From Alloacidobacterium dinghuense (GTDB lineage Bacteria > Acidobacteriota > Terriglobia > Terriglobales > Acidobacteriaceae), in assembly GCF_014274465.1 (NCBI RefSeq), contig NZ_CP060394.1:558001-622000 (forward strand): a stretch of DNA of 64,000 bases, in the 5' to 3' direction. Made by a program: the position numbers and the translations under genes. The notes below the pieces were generated by a model, which made no database searches, was not told the origin of the DNA, and saw only the letters and a list, made by a program, of their open reading frames with translations. Shown here piece by piece: positions 16,486 to 26,344 of this stretch (position 1 is the stretch's first letter; every line of letters begins with the position of its first letter).

Positions 16486-17942
16486 GCACTGTTCCACTTA
16501 TGAATATTTCTGCCTTTCCTCTGACGAGGGAACATCTGTCATCCGGCCAATCGCCGCGAATGAGTGTTCTCGTTGTGGACGAAGACGCCGCAGTGCGCGA
16601 TGCCTGCTGCGAAATCGCCGTAAAGCACGGATTCCTTTCGCAAAGTGTTGCGAATGTTGTTGCTGCCCGCGAGCTGTTGCGCGGGCACAGCATTGATATC
16701 CTACTACTCGATTTGAAGGGGCCAGGCGCTCCCGGGCTTGAGCTTCTGGATGAGATCAAGACCCTGCATCCAGAAACAGCCGTTATCGTCATGACGGCCT
16801 TCGCTACAGTGACATCGGCGGTCGAGGCGATGCGTACAGGTGCAACCGACTATCTGACCAAGCCCTTTGCGCTCGATGAGCTGGCGACGGTACTGGGACG
16901 TGCCTCGGAGCGGAGGACACTGGATCTCGCCAGCCGTCGTCTGCGTGAGAAGCTGCGCACGCAGCAGGGGCTAGGGAACATGATTGGGCGCAGCGCGGAG
17001 ATGGACAAGATCTATCGAATTCTCTCTAAGGTGGCTTTTACCGCGCATCCCATTCTGATTCTTGGCGAGAGCGGAACGGGTAAGGAAATGGTGGCACGCG
17101 CGATCCATTCGAACGGGCCGAACGCTGCCAAGCCGTTTATTCCCGTTGATTGCAGCTCGCTTGTTCCGACGCTGGTTGAAAGCGAGTTATTTGGTTACGT
17201 GAAAGGCGCATTCACGGGTGCGAACCGATCGAAGGACGGACTGCTGGTCTCAGCCGACGGCGGAACCATATTTCTGGACGAGATCGGAGAACTGCCGCTC
17301 GACCTCCAGGCCAAGCTGTTGCGCGCCTTGCAGGAGAAAGAGGTCCGGCCTGTCGGTGCAACGCATCGCGTCCCCGTCAATGCGCGCATTCTTGCTGCAA
17401 CGAACTGCAATCTGGTGGATATGGTTGAGCAAGGGCGCTTTCGCAAAGACCTTTACTATCGCTTAAATGTCGTCAATCTACGTCTGCCTGCGCTGCGTCA
17501 GCGGCGTGAGGATATTCCTCTGCTGATCGCGCATTTTCTGGACCGCAAGAACCGCGAATACGAAAAGACATTCCGCGTTAGCGATGAGATGTTGCGGGTG
17601 TTGATGGATTACGATTGGCCGGGTAACGTGCGCGAGTTGGAGCACACGATCGACCGTGCGTGCGCGTATTGCTCGGGTACGGTTCTGCAACTGGGCGACT
17701 CTTCAACGCCGATTGTCGACTATTACTCGAACACGCGGCCAAGGATGGCGAAACCTCCCGTGCTGAACGATACGACACTGGCTGCGCCATCCATTACATC
17801 CCTGGCTCAGCTTGAAAAGCAGGCGATTCTTGCAGCTCTCAGCGAATTGCAAGGTGACAAGCTGGCGGCGGCAAAGCTGCTCGGCATTGGTAAAACCACG
17901 ATGTATCGCAAGCTCAAGGAATATGGGTTGAGTGAGGCTTAA
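16479..17942 (+). CDS. NtrC-type sigma-54 response regulator
   Basis: The 487 residues hold a receiver domain (about 28-140; VVDED acidic pocket, phosphoacceptor D78, T/MTAFAT, K128 in LTKPF), a sigma-54 AAA+ domain with Walker A GESGTGKE, the sigma-54 contact loop GAFTGA at 243-248 and FLDEIGELP, and a C-terminal Fis-type helix-turn-helix (AAAKLLGIGKTTMYRKLKEYG). It activates sigma-54 promoters by ATP hydrolysis after phosphorylation. An ATG at 16563 begins right at the receiver and may be the true start; the upstream ATG overlaps the kinase stop. Targets are unknown; the palindrome at 15541 is one candidate site. Confidence 0.94.
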   Translation: MLSTVPLMNISAFPLTREHLSSGQSPRMSVLVVDEDAAVRDACCEIAVKHGFLSQSVANVVAARELLRGHSIDILLLDLKGPGAPGLELLDEIKTLHPETAVIVMTAFATVTSAVEAMRTGATDYLTKPFALDELATVLGRASERRTLDLASRRLREKLRTQQGLGNMIGRSAEMDKIYRILSKVAFTAHPILILGESGTGKEMVARAIHSNGPNAAKPFIPVDCSSLVPTLVESELFGYVKGAFTGANRSKDGLLVSADGGTIFLDEIGELPLDLQAKLLRALQEKEVRPVGATHRVPVNARILAATNCNLVDMVEQGRFRKDLYYRLNVVNLRLPALRQRREDIPLLIAHFLDRKNREYEKTFRVSDEMLRVLMDYDWPGNVRELEHTIDRACAYCSGTVLQLGDSSTPIVDYYSNTRPRMAKPPVLNDTTLAAPSITSLAQLEKQAILAALSELQGDKLAAAKLLGIGKTTMYRKLKEYGLSEA

Positions 17943-17999
17943 AGCCCAATTCAGGGTCTTTCACCAAATGCAAACACACGTCGCCTTGAGGAAATTTCT

Positions 18000-18512
18000 A
18001 TGCAAAGCCTGCTGATGATTACTTCTATTCTCGGTGCTGAAAATTGCGCCACGGTTCTAGCCAACCAGCTTGGATTTTCTGTCGAGATTGTTGCCAACCG
18101 CAGGGAGGGGCTGGCGCGACTCCGCCGTCGCGAATACACGCTTGTTGTCGTCGACGACGCGATCGCCGAATCGGACCCCGAGGGAGCCGAGATGCTTTGG
18201 AAACATGCGGGACTTGCCGTCCCGCTGCAGATCAACTTCGCCATTTCGGGATCAGCGCGTCTCGTACGCGAGGTCAGGGCTGTTCTTGCACGCCGAGAGC
18301 AGGAGCAGTCGCTTGCCATGCGCGCTGCTGCCGCTGCCGTGGAAAGCGAATTGCGGGACACCGTGACCGGGCTGATTCTGCACTCTCAGCTGGCGCTCAA
18401 TGAGCCGTCCTTGTCGCCGGAGTTGTCGGCCAAGCTGAAGACCGTTGCTGAACTAGCGGGAAACTTGCAGCAGCGGTTGGGACATGGAGCAGGCTTGCAG
18501 CCAGCGAGCTGA
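18000..18512 (+). CDS. Receiver-like protein with a DHp-like C-terminal helix pair
   Basis: This 170-residue protein has an N-terminal half that resembles a response-regulator receiver (SLLMITSILGAENCATVLANQLGFSVEIV, then YTLVVVDDAIAE) but lacks clear conservation of the full acidic pocket and lysine. The C-terminal third (ELRDTVTGLILHSQLALNEP...LKTVAELAGNLQQRL) has the pattern of the two-helix dimerisation domain of histidine kinases, without an ATPase domain. It sits 57 bp after the NtrC-like gene on the same strand. It could be a phosphotransfer or decoy partner of the pair; this is inference. No enzymatic activity can be assigned. Confidence 0.7.
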   Translation: MQSLLMITSILGAENCATVLANQLGFSVEIVANRREGLARLRRREYTLVVVDDAIAESDPEGAEMLWKHAGLAVPLQINFAISGSARLVREVRAVLARREQEQSLAMRAAAAAVESELRDTVTGLILHSQLALNEPSLSPELSAKLKTVAELAGNLQQRLGHGAGLQPAS

Positions 18513-18516
18513 TTTC

Positions 18517-19752
18517 TCAGTGAATTGTCTTCATCTTTCGCTGCATGTAGTCCATCAGCAGGTATTCGCCGAGCGTGTGCGGAGTAGTGAAGTATGCTTT
18601 GCCGTGACACATTTGAGTAACCTTTTGCACGAATTGCACTAAGCCAAAGTCGGACGCGAGCATAAAGGTGTTGATCATAATGCCGGAACGCTTGCAGTGA
18701 GAGACTTCTTCGAGCGTCTCGCTCACGACCAGTGGGTCGAGGCCGAAAGCGTTCTTATAGATGCGTCCGTCGGGCAGCGTGAGCGCTGAGGGTTTGCCGT
18801 CAGTGATCATTACGATCTGCTTCATGTCTTTCTTCTGCCGATCGAGGACACGCTGGGCTACGCGCAGACCCTCGCGCGTGTTCGTGTAGAAGGGGCCAAC
18901 CTTCACGCGGGCCAATTGCGAGACAGGCATCTCCTCGGCTGAGTCGTGGAAAAGCACAAGAGAGAGTGAGTCGCCCGGATATTGGGTGCGGATGAGATGC
19001 GAGAGCGCCATGGCGACGCGCTTTGCCGGAGTGAAGCGATCTTCGCCATAGAGGATCATGGAGTGCGAGCAATCGAGCATAACCACCGTTGCGCAGGAAC
19101 TCTGGTACTCGCATTGGTGAACGTGCAGGTCGCTGTACTCCATGTTGAGCGGCAGGGAGATGCCTTCGCGGGCGATGGCCGAGGTCAGCGTGGCCACGGT
19201 ATCGAGGTTCAAAGTGTCGCCAAATTCGTAGGGACGCGATGCTCCGCTGGCTTCGATACCCGTGGCCCAGTGGCGGGTGTCGTGGCGTCCGTAATTCGAT
19301 TTGCCTAATGAGCCAAGCAGATCGCGCAAGGTTTTATAGCCCAGGAAATCCAGGCTCTTGTCGGTGACTTCGAATCGTACCTGGCCTTCGTTCTCTCCAA
19401 CCTGTCCAGAAGGAGATGAAGTGGGTGACGGATCGCGCGGACGCTCGACGGAGATGTAATTCTCCTGCTCCATGCGCTGCATGAGCTGCTCGATCAGCTC
19501 GTCGAGCTTGCCCTCGGCGGTCATCTCATCAATCTGCTGCTGCAATTTTTCATCGAATAATTCGCCTGATTCAAGCGCCCGCTTCAGCGCATCACGCAGC
19601 GCATCCATGGTGTGGTCAAGATCGCTGAATTCCATCCACGGGTTCTGGAAGCCGGAGTCAAGCAGGTAATCGGAGAGTGCGTTGAGCAGGTCCTCCATGC
19701 TCATCTCTCCAGCCAGGCTGCCCTCATACTTGGTGTAGCGGACGCGCTTCAT
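18517..19752 (-). CDS. VWA-domain protein
   Basis: About 411 residues run from the ATG at 19752 ([11 protein letters not shown], the usual start in this family); the frame also has a TTG at 19788. The N-terminal half is helical and acidic (about 30-120). The C-terminal half is a von Willebrand A domain with an intact MIDAS: DCSHS, then a Thr in the next loop and [12 protein letters not shown] proteins of this type usually pair with a MoxR AAA+ ATPase; none is next to it here. It is convergent with the receiver-like gene (4 bp apart). It is probably cytoplasmic and metal-dependent for partner binding. Function unknown. Confidence 0.85.
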   Translation of the reverse strand: MKRVRYTKYEGSLAGEMSMEDLLNALSDYLLDSGFQNPWMEFSDLDHTMDALRDALKRALESGELFDEKLQQQIDEMTAEGKLDELIEQLMQRMEQENYISVERPRDPSPTSSPSGQVGENEGQVRFEVTDKSLDFLGYKTLRDLLGSLGKSNYGRHDTRHWATGIEASGASRPYEFGDTLNLDTVATLTSAIAREGISLPLNMEYSDLHVHQCEYQSSCATVVMLDCSHSMILYGEDRFTPAKRVAMALSHLIRTQYPGDSLSLVLFHDSAEEMPVSQLARVKVGPFYTNTREGLRVAQRVLDRQKKDMKQIVMITDGKPSALTLPDGRIYKNAFGLDPLVVSETLEEVSHCKRSGIMINTFMLASDFGLVQFVQKVTQMCHGKAYFTTPHTLGEYLLMDYMQRKMKTIH

Positions 19753-19839
19753 AAGGTTAGTGTGCGCCTGAATCGGCGTTTTGGGCAAAGACGCCGGGGA
19801 TTGAGCGTCTCGGCTGGATGTCTGGATACGGAGGGCCTG

Positions 19840-21102
19840 TTATTCCAGGGGCTTACCACGTGTCTCGGGAATGAGTATGGCGAGCAGCGCTGCTCCCAGA
19901 AAGCTGATCGAGGTAATTCCCAGCGCCGAGGCCATTCCGTTTCGGTCCGATGCTTTTCCAACAAGAAGCGGGGCGGCTGCGCTGACAATCCTTCCGGTGT
20001 TATAGGCGAAGCCCATGGCGGTAGCGCGTATCGCCGTGGGAAAGAGTTCGCTTGCGATCACGGCGAAGCCGCTGAAATAGCCCGTTCCCCAGAATCCAAC
20101 CATGGGACCCAGCCAGAGGAGCTCCAGCGGAGTAGTTGCGTGCGCATAGAGCCGGACCACGATGGCTGCGATGAACAAATATCCGATATAGACCCACTTG
20201 CGGCCCAAACGGTCGGCCAGGAACCCATAACTGACGTAGCCCAGGAAGGTGCCAACCTGCATGAGGATCGTCCAGGTTGAAGTTTGGACAATACTGAGTC
20301 CGCGGCCACCTTGAGCTATGGGTAGCGATAGATAGGACGGTACCCAGAAGAAGAGTCCCCACCAGGCAAAGAGAGTTGCGGCATTTACGAGCGTGGCAAT
20401 TGCGATCAGGCGCCCGTTCCGCCCGCGAAAGATTTGTGCCGGCGATCTCATCCAGCCTGCTGTTTTCAAGGAATTGGTCCAGCGTTCAGGTTCGCTCACC
20501 TTGTGGCGTATCCAGATGGCAAAGGCAGCCGGTAGAAGTCCAGCGAAGAAAACGGCGCGCCAGCCGAAATGAGGCAAGATCAGGGCGACAATGGTTGCTC
20601 CGAGGGCATAACCAATAGCCCAGGAGCTTTGCATGAGTGCCAGGGCTTTCGCTCGATGCTCATCCGGCCAGCTTTCCGCCACCAATGCGGCTCCCGCAGC
20701 CCATTCGCCTCCCATTCCAAAGCCCAGGAGCATACGGCAGACAGTTAACTGGACCGCGGTTTGTACAAGTCCGCAAAGTCCGGTACAGATGCAATAGACA
20801 AGAATGCTGGCTATGAGCGCGCGGGTACGTCCAAAACGGTCAGCGAAGACACCAAAGAGCATCCCACCGATGGCCGCGCAGATGAGCGTCGCCGACATGA
20901 TGAGTCCGGCGCCAGCAGAAGTGAGATGCAAGTCTGCTTTTACGCTGGGCACGACGAGTGCATAGAGCATGACGTCCATGCTGTCGAGCATCCAGCCTAG
21001 TGACGCAGCCAGCAGTACGCGGCGCTGCATCGTGCTTGCCTGCTGGAGCCAAGCCAGAGGATGGTTGGACGAACTCGCTGAAGTGGACGAGATGGTACTC
21101 AT
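19840..21102 (-). CDS. MFS transporter, metabolite:H+ symporter type
   Basis: The 420 residues have about 12 hydrophobic segments. The loop 2-3 signature GVFADRFGRTRA and its second-half copy GFLADRLGRKWVYIG are both present, as are the DSMDVMLYALVVP helix 1 and GFGMGGEWAAGAALVAESWP, which place it near the aromatic acid/metabolite:H+ symporters. It is divergent from the hyuA/purine operon across 143 bp and may bring in a related substrate such as a ureide, hydantoin or purine; the substrate cannot be read from sequence. The ATG at 21102 follows a GGAGCG Shine-Dalgarno-like sequence. Confidence 0.88.
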   Translation of the reverse strand: MSTISSTSASSSNHPLAWLQQASTMQRRVLLAASLGWMLDSMDVMLYALVVPSVKADLHLTSAGAGLIMSATLICAAIGGMLFGVFADRFGRTRALIASILVYCICTGLCGLVQTAVQLTVCRMLLGFGMGGEWAAGAALVAESWPDEHRAKALALMQSSWAIGYALGATIVALILPHFGWRAVFFAGLLPAAFAIWIRHKVSEPERWTNSLKTAGWMRSPAQIFRGRNGRLIAIATLVNAATLFAWWGLFFWVPSYLSLPIAQGGRGLSIVQTSTWTILMQVGTFLGYVSYGFLADRLGRKWVYIGYLFIAAIVVRLYAHATTPLELLWLGPMVGFWGTGYFSGFAVIASELFPTAIRATAMGFAYNTGRIVSAAAPLLVGKASDRNGMASALGITSISFLGAALLAILIPETRGKPLE

Positions 21103-21245
21103 GCGTAGCGCTCCGTATCATTATTGCCTTTCAGTCGAGCAAAAGAGCAATGTGATTCGGCGCTGATAGACTTCGGTCGTAGCCTACTGGACGCCTTTGC
21201 CGTATTTTGTAACAGCAGCTGATAACAATTGGAGCGATAGAATGC

Positions 21246-23219
21246 ATGCGGGTTGCGATCGATAGCGGGGGCACTTTTACGGATTGCATTGCGTTTGAGC
21301 GCGGAGTGATGAAGATTACGAAGGTCTTCTCAACGCCTGCTAATCCTACCGATGCCATTCTTTCTGCCGTCCATCAGGCGGCGCCCTCGGGAGTGCGCAT
21401 TTCTGTACGCCACGGCACGACGGTGGGAACGAATGCCCTTCTGGAACGCAAGGGCGCCAAGGTTGCCTTCGTCACGACGGCGGGATTTGAAGACACGATT
21501 GCCATAGGGAGACAAGCGCGTCCAGTACTTTATGACTGGTTCATGGAGGCCCCGCCTTGCCTGATTCCTGCTGCTCTTCGATTTGGGGTGCCGGAGCGAA
21601 CCAGTGCCGAGGGGGCTATTTTGCGCAGGCCAACGGATCGCGAGTTAGATGATCTGCGCGAATCCATCGGTAAAAGCGGCGCTGAAGCGATTGCGCTCTC
21701 TCTACTCTTTTCATTCGCCAATTCGACCAATGAGAGATTGGTGGCTGAGGCGCTAAAACCACTGGGCCTACCGCTTTCGGTTTCCCACCGGATTTTGCCG
21801 GAATTCCGCGAATACGAGCGTGCTTCGACGGTGGTTGTGAATGCCTATCTTGGTCCAAAGGTTGGGTCGTATATCCATAACTTGCAAGAGTCATTGATCG
21901 CGGCTTATCCGGGCGCAGGACTGCATGTGATGCAGTCTTCAGGCGGCATCATCTCCTCCGCAGTCGCATCTGAGGAGCCGGTGCGGACTGTTCTTTCCGG
22001 ACCTGCTGGTGGTGTGATCGGTGCCGCGAGGATAGCTGCTCGCGCTGGACTGTCAAAAATCATCGCCTTCGATATGGGAGGAACGTCGACCGATGTGTCA
22101 TTGATCGACCTGGCTTCAGAGGACGCACGAACGACGAATGAATCGCACATCTCAGGCCTGCCGATTGCTGTCCCGATGCTCGACATCCATACTGTGGGCG
22201 CCGGGGGCGGGTCGATTGCCTATTTCGACGCCGGCGGTTTGCTGCACGTAGGTCCGGAATCTTCTGGCGCAGAACCTGGACCGATTTGCTATGGCAAAGG
22301 CGAGCGTCCCACAGTTACGGATGCGAATCTGCTGCTCGGGCGACTGGACGCCGCCAATTTTCTCGGCGGGTCACTGCAGCTGGATCAAGAGCGGACCCGG
22401 TATTGGACGAAGAAGGTTTCCGGGCCGCTGGGCTCGGTTGAGACTTTCGCTCTGGGAACGATTCGGCTTGCGGAAGCAGCAATGGAAAAGGCTATTCGTG
22501 TGATTTCAGTGGAGCGCGGTCATGACCCACGCGAGTTCACTCTTCTATCATTTGGCGGCGCGGGGCCGCTTCATGCGTGTGCGCTTGCGCGGTCGCTAGC
22601 CATCCCGCGTGTGCTGATCCCGCCAATGCCCGGGGCTCTTTCAGCATTGGGGATCCTGCTGGCCGACCACGTTCGCGATTTCTCGCGGACAATCATGATT
22701 CCTTACGATGAAGTCCTGATAAAAGCGTATTTCCTCGAACTGGAACAGCACGGACTTAAGGCGATGGCTCAGGAAGGTTTGGCGGGACGAGTGAGCAGGT
22801 CGATCGACTTACGCTATGTGGGCCAGGGATACGAAGTGAACGTGCCTGCGGGAGAAGCCGTGCCGGGTCGGTTTCACTCTTTGCATCGGAAGCGATACGG
22901 GTACGCGGATGAAACGCGCGCTATTGAGATTGTTAACCTTCGGGTCCGATTCATGGTAGAAGCTGAGCCATGGGAACCTCCGGCGCTGCCAATCAAGCCA
23001 GGGGATGGCAAAGAGGCGCGAATGAAGAAGACGAGCGTTTATTTTGGAGAAGAGCCGATGGAGGCGTGGGTGTATGTGCGCGATCTTCTGACGGCTGGGG
23101 ACCGCTTCACGGGACCGGCCATCATTACCGAATACAGCGCAACGACGGTCATACCGCCCGCGGATTCTGTATTTGTGGATCAATTTGGCAACGTGATCAT
23201 TGAGGTGGTACACGCGTGA
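21246..23219 (+). CDS. hyuA: Hydantoinase/oxoprolinase subunit A (HyuA)
   Basis: The 657 residues match the HyuA/5-oxoprolinase alpha family with the ASKHA ATPase fold: MRVAIDSGGTFTDCIAFE at the N-terminus, HGTTVGTNALLERKGA, then DMGGTSTDVSLI and HTVGAGGGSIAYFD. These enzymes use ATP to open hydantoin-, oxoproline- or N-methylhydantoin-like rings, or carboxylate related substrates, as a complex with HyuB. The stop overlaps the GTG start of hyuB by 4 bp. Placement at the head of a purine catabolic operon suggests a ureide or hydantoin substrate; acetone carboxylase and 5-oxoprolinase relatives cannot be excluded. Confidence 0.9.
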   Translation: MRVAIDSGGTFTDCIAFERGVMKITKVFSTPANPTDAILSAVHQAAPSGVRISVRHGTTVGTNALLERKGAKVAFVTTAGFEDTIAIGRQARPVLYDWFMEAPPCLIPAALRFGVPERTSAEGAILRRPTDRELDDLRESIGKSGAEAIALSLLFSFANSTNERLVAEALKPLGLPLSVSHRILPEFREYERASTVVVNAYLGPKVGSYIHNLQESLIAAYPGAGLHVMQSSGGIISSAVASEEPVRTVLSGPAGGVIGAARIAARAGLSKIIAFDMGGTSTDVSLIDLASEDARTTNESHISGLPIAVPMLDIHTVGAGGGSIAYFDAGGLLHVGPESSGAEPGPICYGKGERPTVTDANLLLGRLDAANFLGGSLQLDQERTRYWTKKVSGPLGSVETFALGTIRLAEAAMEKAIRVISVERGHDPREFTLLSFGGAGPLHACALARSLAIPRVLIPPMPGALSALGILLADHVRDFSRTIMIPYDEVLIKAYFLELEQHGLKAMAQEGLAGRVSRSIDLRYVGQGYEVNVPAGEAVPGRFHSLHRKRYGYADETRAIEIVNLRVRFMVEAEPWEPPALPIKPGDGKEARMKKTSVYFGEEPMEAWVYVRDLLTAGDRFTGPAIITEYSATTVIPPADSVFVDQFGNVIIEVVHA

Positions 23220-24805
23220 ATCCCATCAGTCCCATCGAGCTGTCAATCTTTCAAAGCGCGATGCATTCGATTGCTGAAGAGATGGGTGCCGCGTTGCGGC
23301 GAACTTCGTTCTCGCCAAATATCAAGGAGCGGCGCGATTATTCGTGCGCCATTTTCGATGGGCTGGGGCAAGTGATCGCCATGGGTGACCACATGCCCGT
23401 ACACCTGGGATCAATGCCAATGTCGGTGAGAGCCGCAGTCGACGCGCTTTCGCTGGAGTGCGGCGATATTGGGATTCTGAATGACCCATATCGCGGCGGG
23501 ACACATTTGCCGGATATCACAATGGTGATGCCGGTCTTTGACGAAGCCGCAACCGAAGAGAAAGTCCAGCCAACCTTTTACGTAGCTACACGGGCCCATC
23601 ACGCTGACGTCGGTGGGCAGTATCCCGGATCCATGGGATTGTGCCGCGAGGTTTACCAGGAAGGTCTGCGGATTCCACCGGTCAAGATTGTTCGCGGCGG
23701 CTCGATCGATCGCTCAGTCTTGGAAATTCTGCTGCACAACGTTCGTACACCGATCGAACGCGAAGGGGATTTGCAGGCGCAGATTGGAGCTTGCCGTGTT
23801 GGTGAGCTACGACTTAAGGAAATCATCAAGAAATATCGGCCGCCGATGATCCAACACCTCGCGCAGGAATTGTTCGATTATTCTGAATGCCTTACGCGCG
23901 CAGAGCTTTCAAGAATGCCTGCGGGAGAGTTTGATGCAGAGGACTTTTTGGATGATGATGGACACGGCAGTGGACCGCTTCGGATTCGGGTAAGGCTAAC
24001 AATCGATCCGGTCGCAGCAGCGGCTAAGGTTGATTTTTCCGGTACCCACTCGCAGATAGAGAGCAGCCTGAACGCCGTCCTGGCGATTACCTATTCCGCG
24101 GTCTTCTATGTCTTCCGCTGTTTGTTGCCCGCGCATGCTCCGGCAACGGCAGGTTTGATGCGGCCGATCACGCTAACAGCGCCAGAGGATACGATTGTCA
24201 ACGCTCAACTTCCCGCGCCAGTGGCTGGGGGAAATGTTGAAACCTCCCAGCGAATTGTTGACGTACTGCTTCGCGCGCTAGCTGCGGTCATGCCGTGTCG
24301 TGTGCCTGCTGCAAGCAGTGGCACGATGACCAACCTGACAATTGGCGGTATCGATCCGCATCACCATCGTCCTTTTGCTTACTATGAAACCACGGCGGGA
24401 GGAGCTGGCGCTCGACCCGATCGCGATGGCATTGCAGGGGTTCACACCAACATGACGAATTCACTGAACACGCCGATTGAGGCCCTGGAATACGCGTATC
24501 CGTTCCGTGCTGTGCGGTATGGCTATCGGTCTGGTTCGGGAGGAAAAGGCCGTTTTTCCGGCGGTGACGGATTAGTTCGAGAACTTGAGTTGCTTACGGA
24601 CGCACAGGTGACTTTGCTGGCGGATCGGCAGAGAATCGGGCCATACGGACTGCATGGAGGGGCGGATGGAACTCCAGGGCGAGTCTTCATTCGGCACGAA
24701 GGTGAGGAGAAGCGAATTCCTGGGAAATGCAGTATCCGGGCTGTCAAGGGGGATATCATTCGTGTCGAAACTCCGGGTGGCGGAGGCTGGGGAGACCTCA
24801 GCTAG
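23216..24805 (+). CDS. hyuB: Hydantoinase/oxoprolinase subunit B (HyuB)
   Basis: The 529 residues match the HyuB family: SAMHSIAEEMGAALRRTSFSPNIKERRDYSCAIFD, MGDHMPVHLGSMPMSV, NDPYRGGTHLPDITMVMPVF, ATRAHHADVGGQYPGSM and the Gly-rich C-terminus ETPGGGGWGD. It is the metal-dependent partner of HyuA, with which it is translationally coupled (GTGA overlap). Length and motifs are normal for the family. Confidence 0.9.
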   Translation: MNPISPIELSIFQSAMHSIAEEMGAALRRTSFSPNIKERRDYSCAIFDGLGQVIAMGDHMPVHLGSMPMSVRAAVDALSLECGDIGILNDPYRGGTHLPDITMVMPVFDEAATEEKVQPTFYVATRAHHADVGGQYPGSMGLCREVYQEGLRIPPVKIVRGGSIDRSVLEILLHNVRTPIEREGDLQAQIGACRVGELRLKEIIKKYRPPMIQHLAQELFDYSECLTRAELSRMPAGEFDAEDFLDDDGHGSGPLRIRVRLTIDPVAAAAKVDFSGTHSQIESSLNAVLAITYSAVFYVFRCLLPAHAPATAGLMRPITLTAPEDTIVNAQLPAPVAGGNVETSQRIVDVLLRALAAVMPCRVPAASSGTMTNLTIGGIDPHHHRPFAYYETTAGGAGARPDRDGIAGVHTNMTNSLNTPIEALEYAYPFRAVRYGYRSGSGGKGRFSGGDGLVRELELLTDAQVTLLADRQRIGPYGLHGGADGTPGRVFIRHEGEEKRIPGKCSIRAVKGDIIRVETPGGGGWGDLS

Positions 24806-24860
24806 CTAGTCAGTTTCTCTGGCTCAGCGCCGCTATGGCAAATGCGAGAGCATCGAGAAT

Positions 24861-26204
24861 ATGACCAAGGTCTTCATATCTCAGCATGTCCTGACTCCAG
24901 TTGGCATTCGCCCCGCAGCGGTGATTGTTGACGGAGAAAAAATCGTTGGTCTCCGTGAACTGCACGAAATTCCCCCGAATGTCGAGACTGTAGATTGTGG
25001 TCGCTATGCTCTTCTGCCTGGCCTTGTCGATGCGCATACACATATCAACGAACCGGGCAGGACTGATTGGGAAGGCTTTGAAACCGGAACCATGGCGGCC
25101 GCTGCCGGCGGATTTACTACTCTGATCGACATGCCTCTTAACTGCCTTCCGGCAACAACAACGGTTGCCGCGCTCGAAGCCAAGCGAAACGCAGCGAGCG
25201 GCAAGTGCATGGTGGATTGGTGCGCGTGGGGTGGCATTTCCGAGCACAATACCGAACATCTAGAGTTGTTGGCAGCGAATGGGGTTCGAGGCTTTAAATG
25301 CTTTCTTGCTGATCCCGGAATCGATGGCTTTGCGCGTGTGGATGAAGCCGAATTGCGGACCGCCGCCAAGCATATCGTCCGGACGGGACTGCCGTTGCTT
25401 ACTCATGCCGAACTGCCTGGGCCAATTCAGTTGGCTGGAGTCACCCTGACCCAAGCAGACTGGCGGAAATATGGGACTTGGCTGGCATCGCGTCCTGATG
25501 AGGCGGAGATCGAAGCCATTCGCCTTATGTTGGGCCTGAGCGAGGAATATGGCTTCCGATTACACATCGTTCATCTAGCCACCGCCTATGCCATTCCAGA
25601 CTTATGCAGGGCGCGTGAGAGGGGCGTCCGCGTCACAATTGAAACGTGTCCACATTATCTGCACTTTGCCGCTGAAACAATTCCCGACGGAAGCACTTTG
25701 CATAAGTGCGCACCTCCGATCCGAAGCGCTGCGAACCGCGAAGCCCTGTGGGAGGCGTTGAAAGAAGGTGTGATCGACCTGATTGGAACCGATCACTCAC
25801 CGTGTCCACCGACGTTGAAGCGACTAAATGACGGCAATTTTCAGACCGCATGGGGTGGGATTGCCAGTCTCTCGGTCGCGCTGCCGGCGGTTTGGAGCGG
25901 GATGCGTATTAGGGGCTTCAATCTTGGCGACCTTGCGCGATGGATGAGCGCAAATCCTGCAGCCCTGGCAAGCATCGACCATCACAAGGGCGCAATTGCC
26001 GAGGGTCGCGATGCAGATCTTGTCGTCTTCGACCCGGATAGAGAGATTGGAGTCGTAGCGGAAGGCTTACATACGCGCCACCTCGTCTCGCCGTATCTTG
26101 GCGAACGGATGTATGGAAAGGTCTTAGCAACCTGGCTTCGAGGAGAGCAAGTATTCGTTGACGGCAAGTTTCCCAGTAGTTGTAGGGGCAGGGAAGTCCG
26201 TTGA
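24861..26204 (+). CDS. allB: Allantoinase
   Basis: The 447-residue cyclic amidohydrolase hydrolyses (S)-allantoin to allantoate. The binuclear metal site is visible: HTH at 59-61 in DAHTHINEPG, the carbamylated lysine K146 in RGFKCFLADPG, His in LTHAELP, His in IVHLATA and the Asp in GTDHSPCPP. The NEPGRTDWEGF segment is characteristic of allantoinases rather than dihydropyrimidinases. It lies 55 bp after hyuB in the same direction and opens the allantoin part of the purine operon. Confidence 0.93.
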   Translation: MTKVFISQHVLTPVGIRPAAVIVDGEKIVGLRELHEIPPNVETVDCGRYALLPGLVDAHTHINEPGRTDWEGFETGTMAAAAGGFTTLIDMPLNCLPATTTVAALEAKRNAASGKCMVDWCAWGGISEHNTEHLELLAANGVRGFKCFLADPGIDGFARVDEAELRTAAKHIVRTGLPLLTHAELPGPIQLAGVTLTQADWRKYGTWLASRPDEAEIEAIRLMLGLSEEYGFRLHIVHLATAYAIPDLCRARERGVRVTIETCPHYLHFAAETIPDGSTLHKCAPPIRSAANREALWEALKEGVIDLIGTDHSPCPPTLKRLNDGNFQTAWGGIASLSVALPAVWSGMRIRGFNLGDLARWMSANPAALASIDHHKGAIAEGRDADLVVFDPDREIGVVAEGLHTRHLVSPYLGERMYGKVLATWLRGEQVFVDGKFPSSCRGREVR

Positions 26205-26344
26205 AAAGTGGACTATGGCATTCCAACCAGTCAATGGGTCGATCTTGGGAATGCAGCCAACCCGTAGTAACATAAGTAAATTTCAGCGGAGGTTATCTGC
26301 CATTTCCCCAGAATGGGCGGAGCCGCCCGGTATCGGGAGACTGC

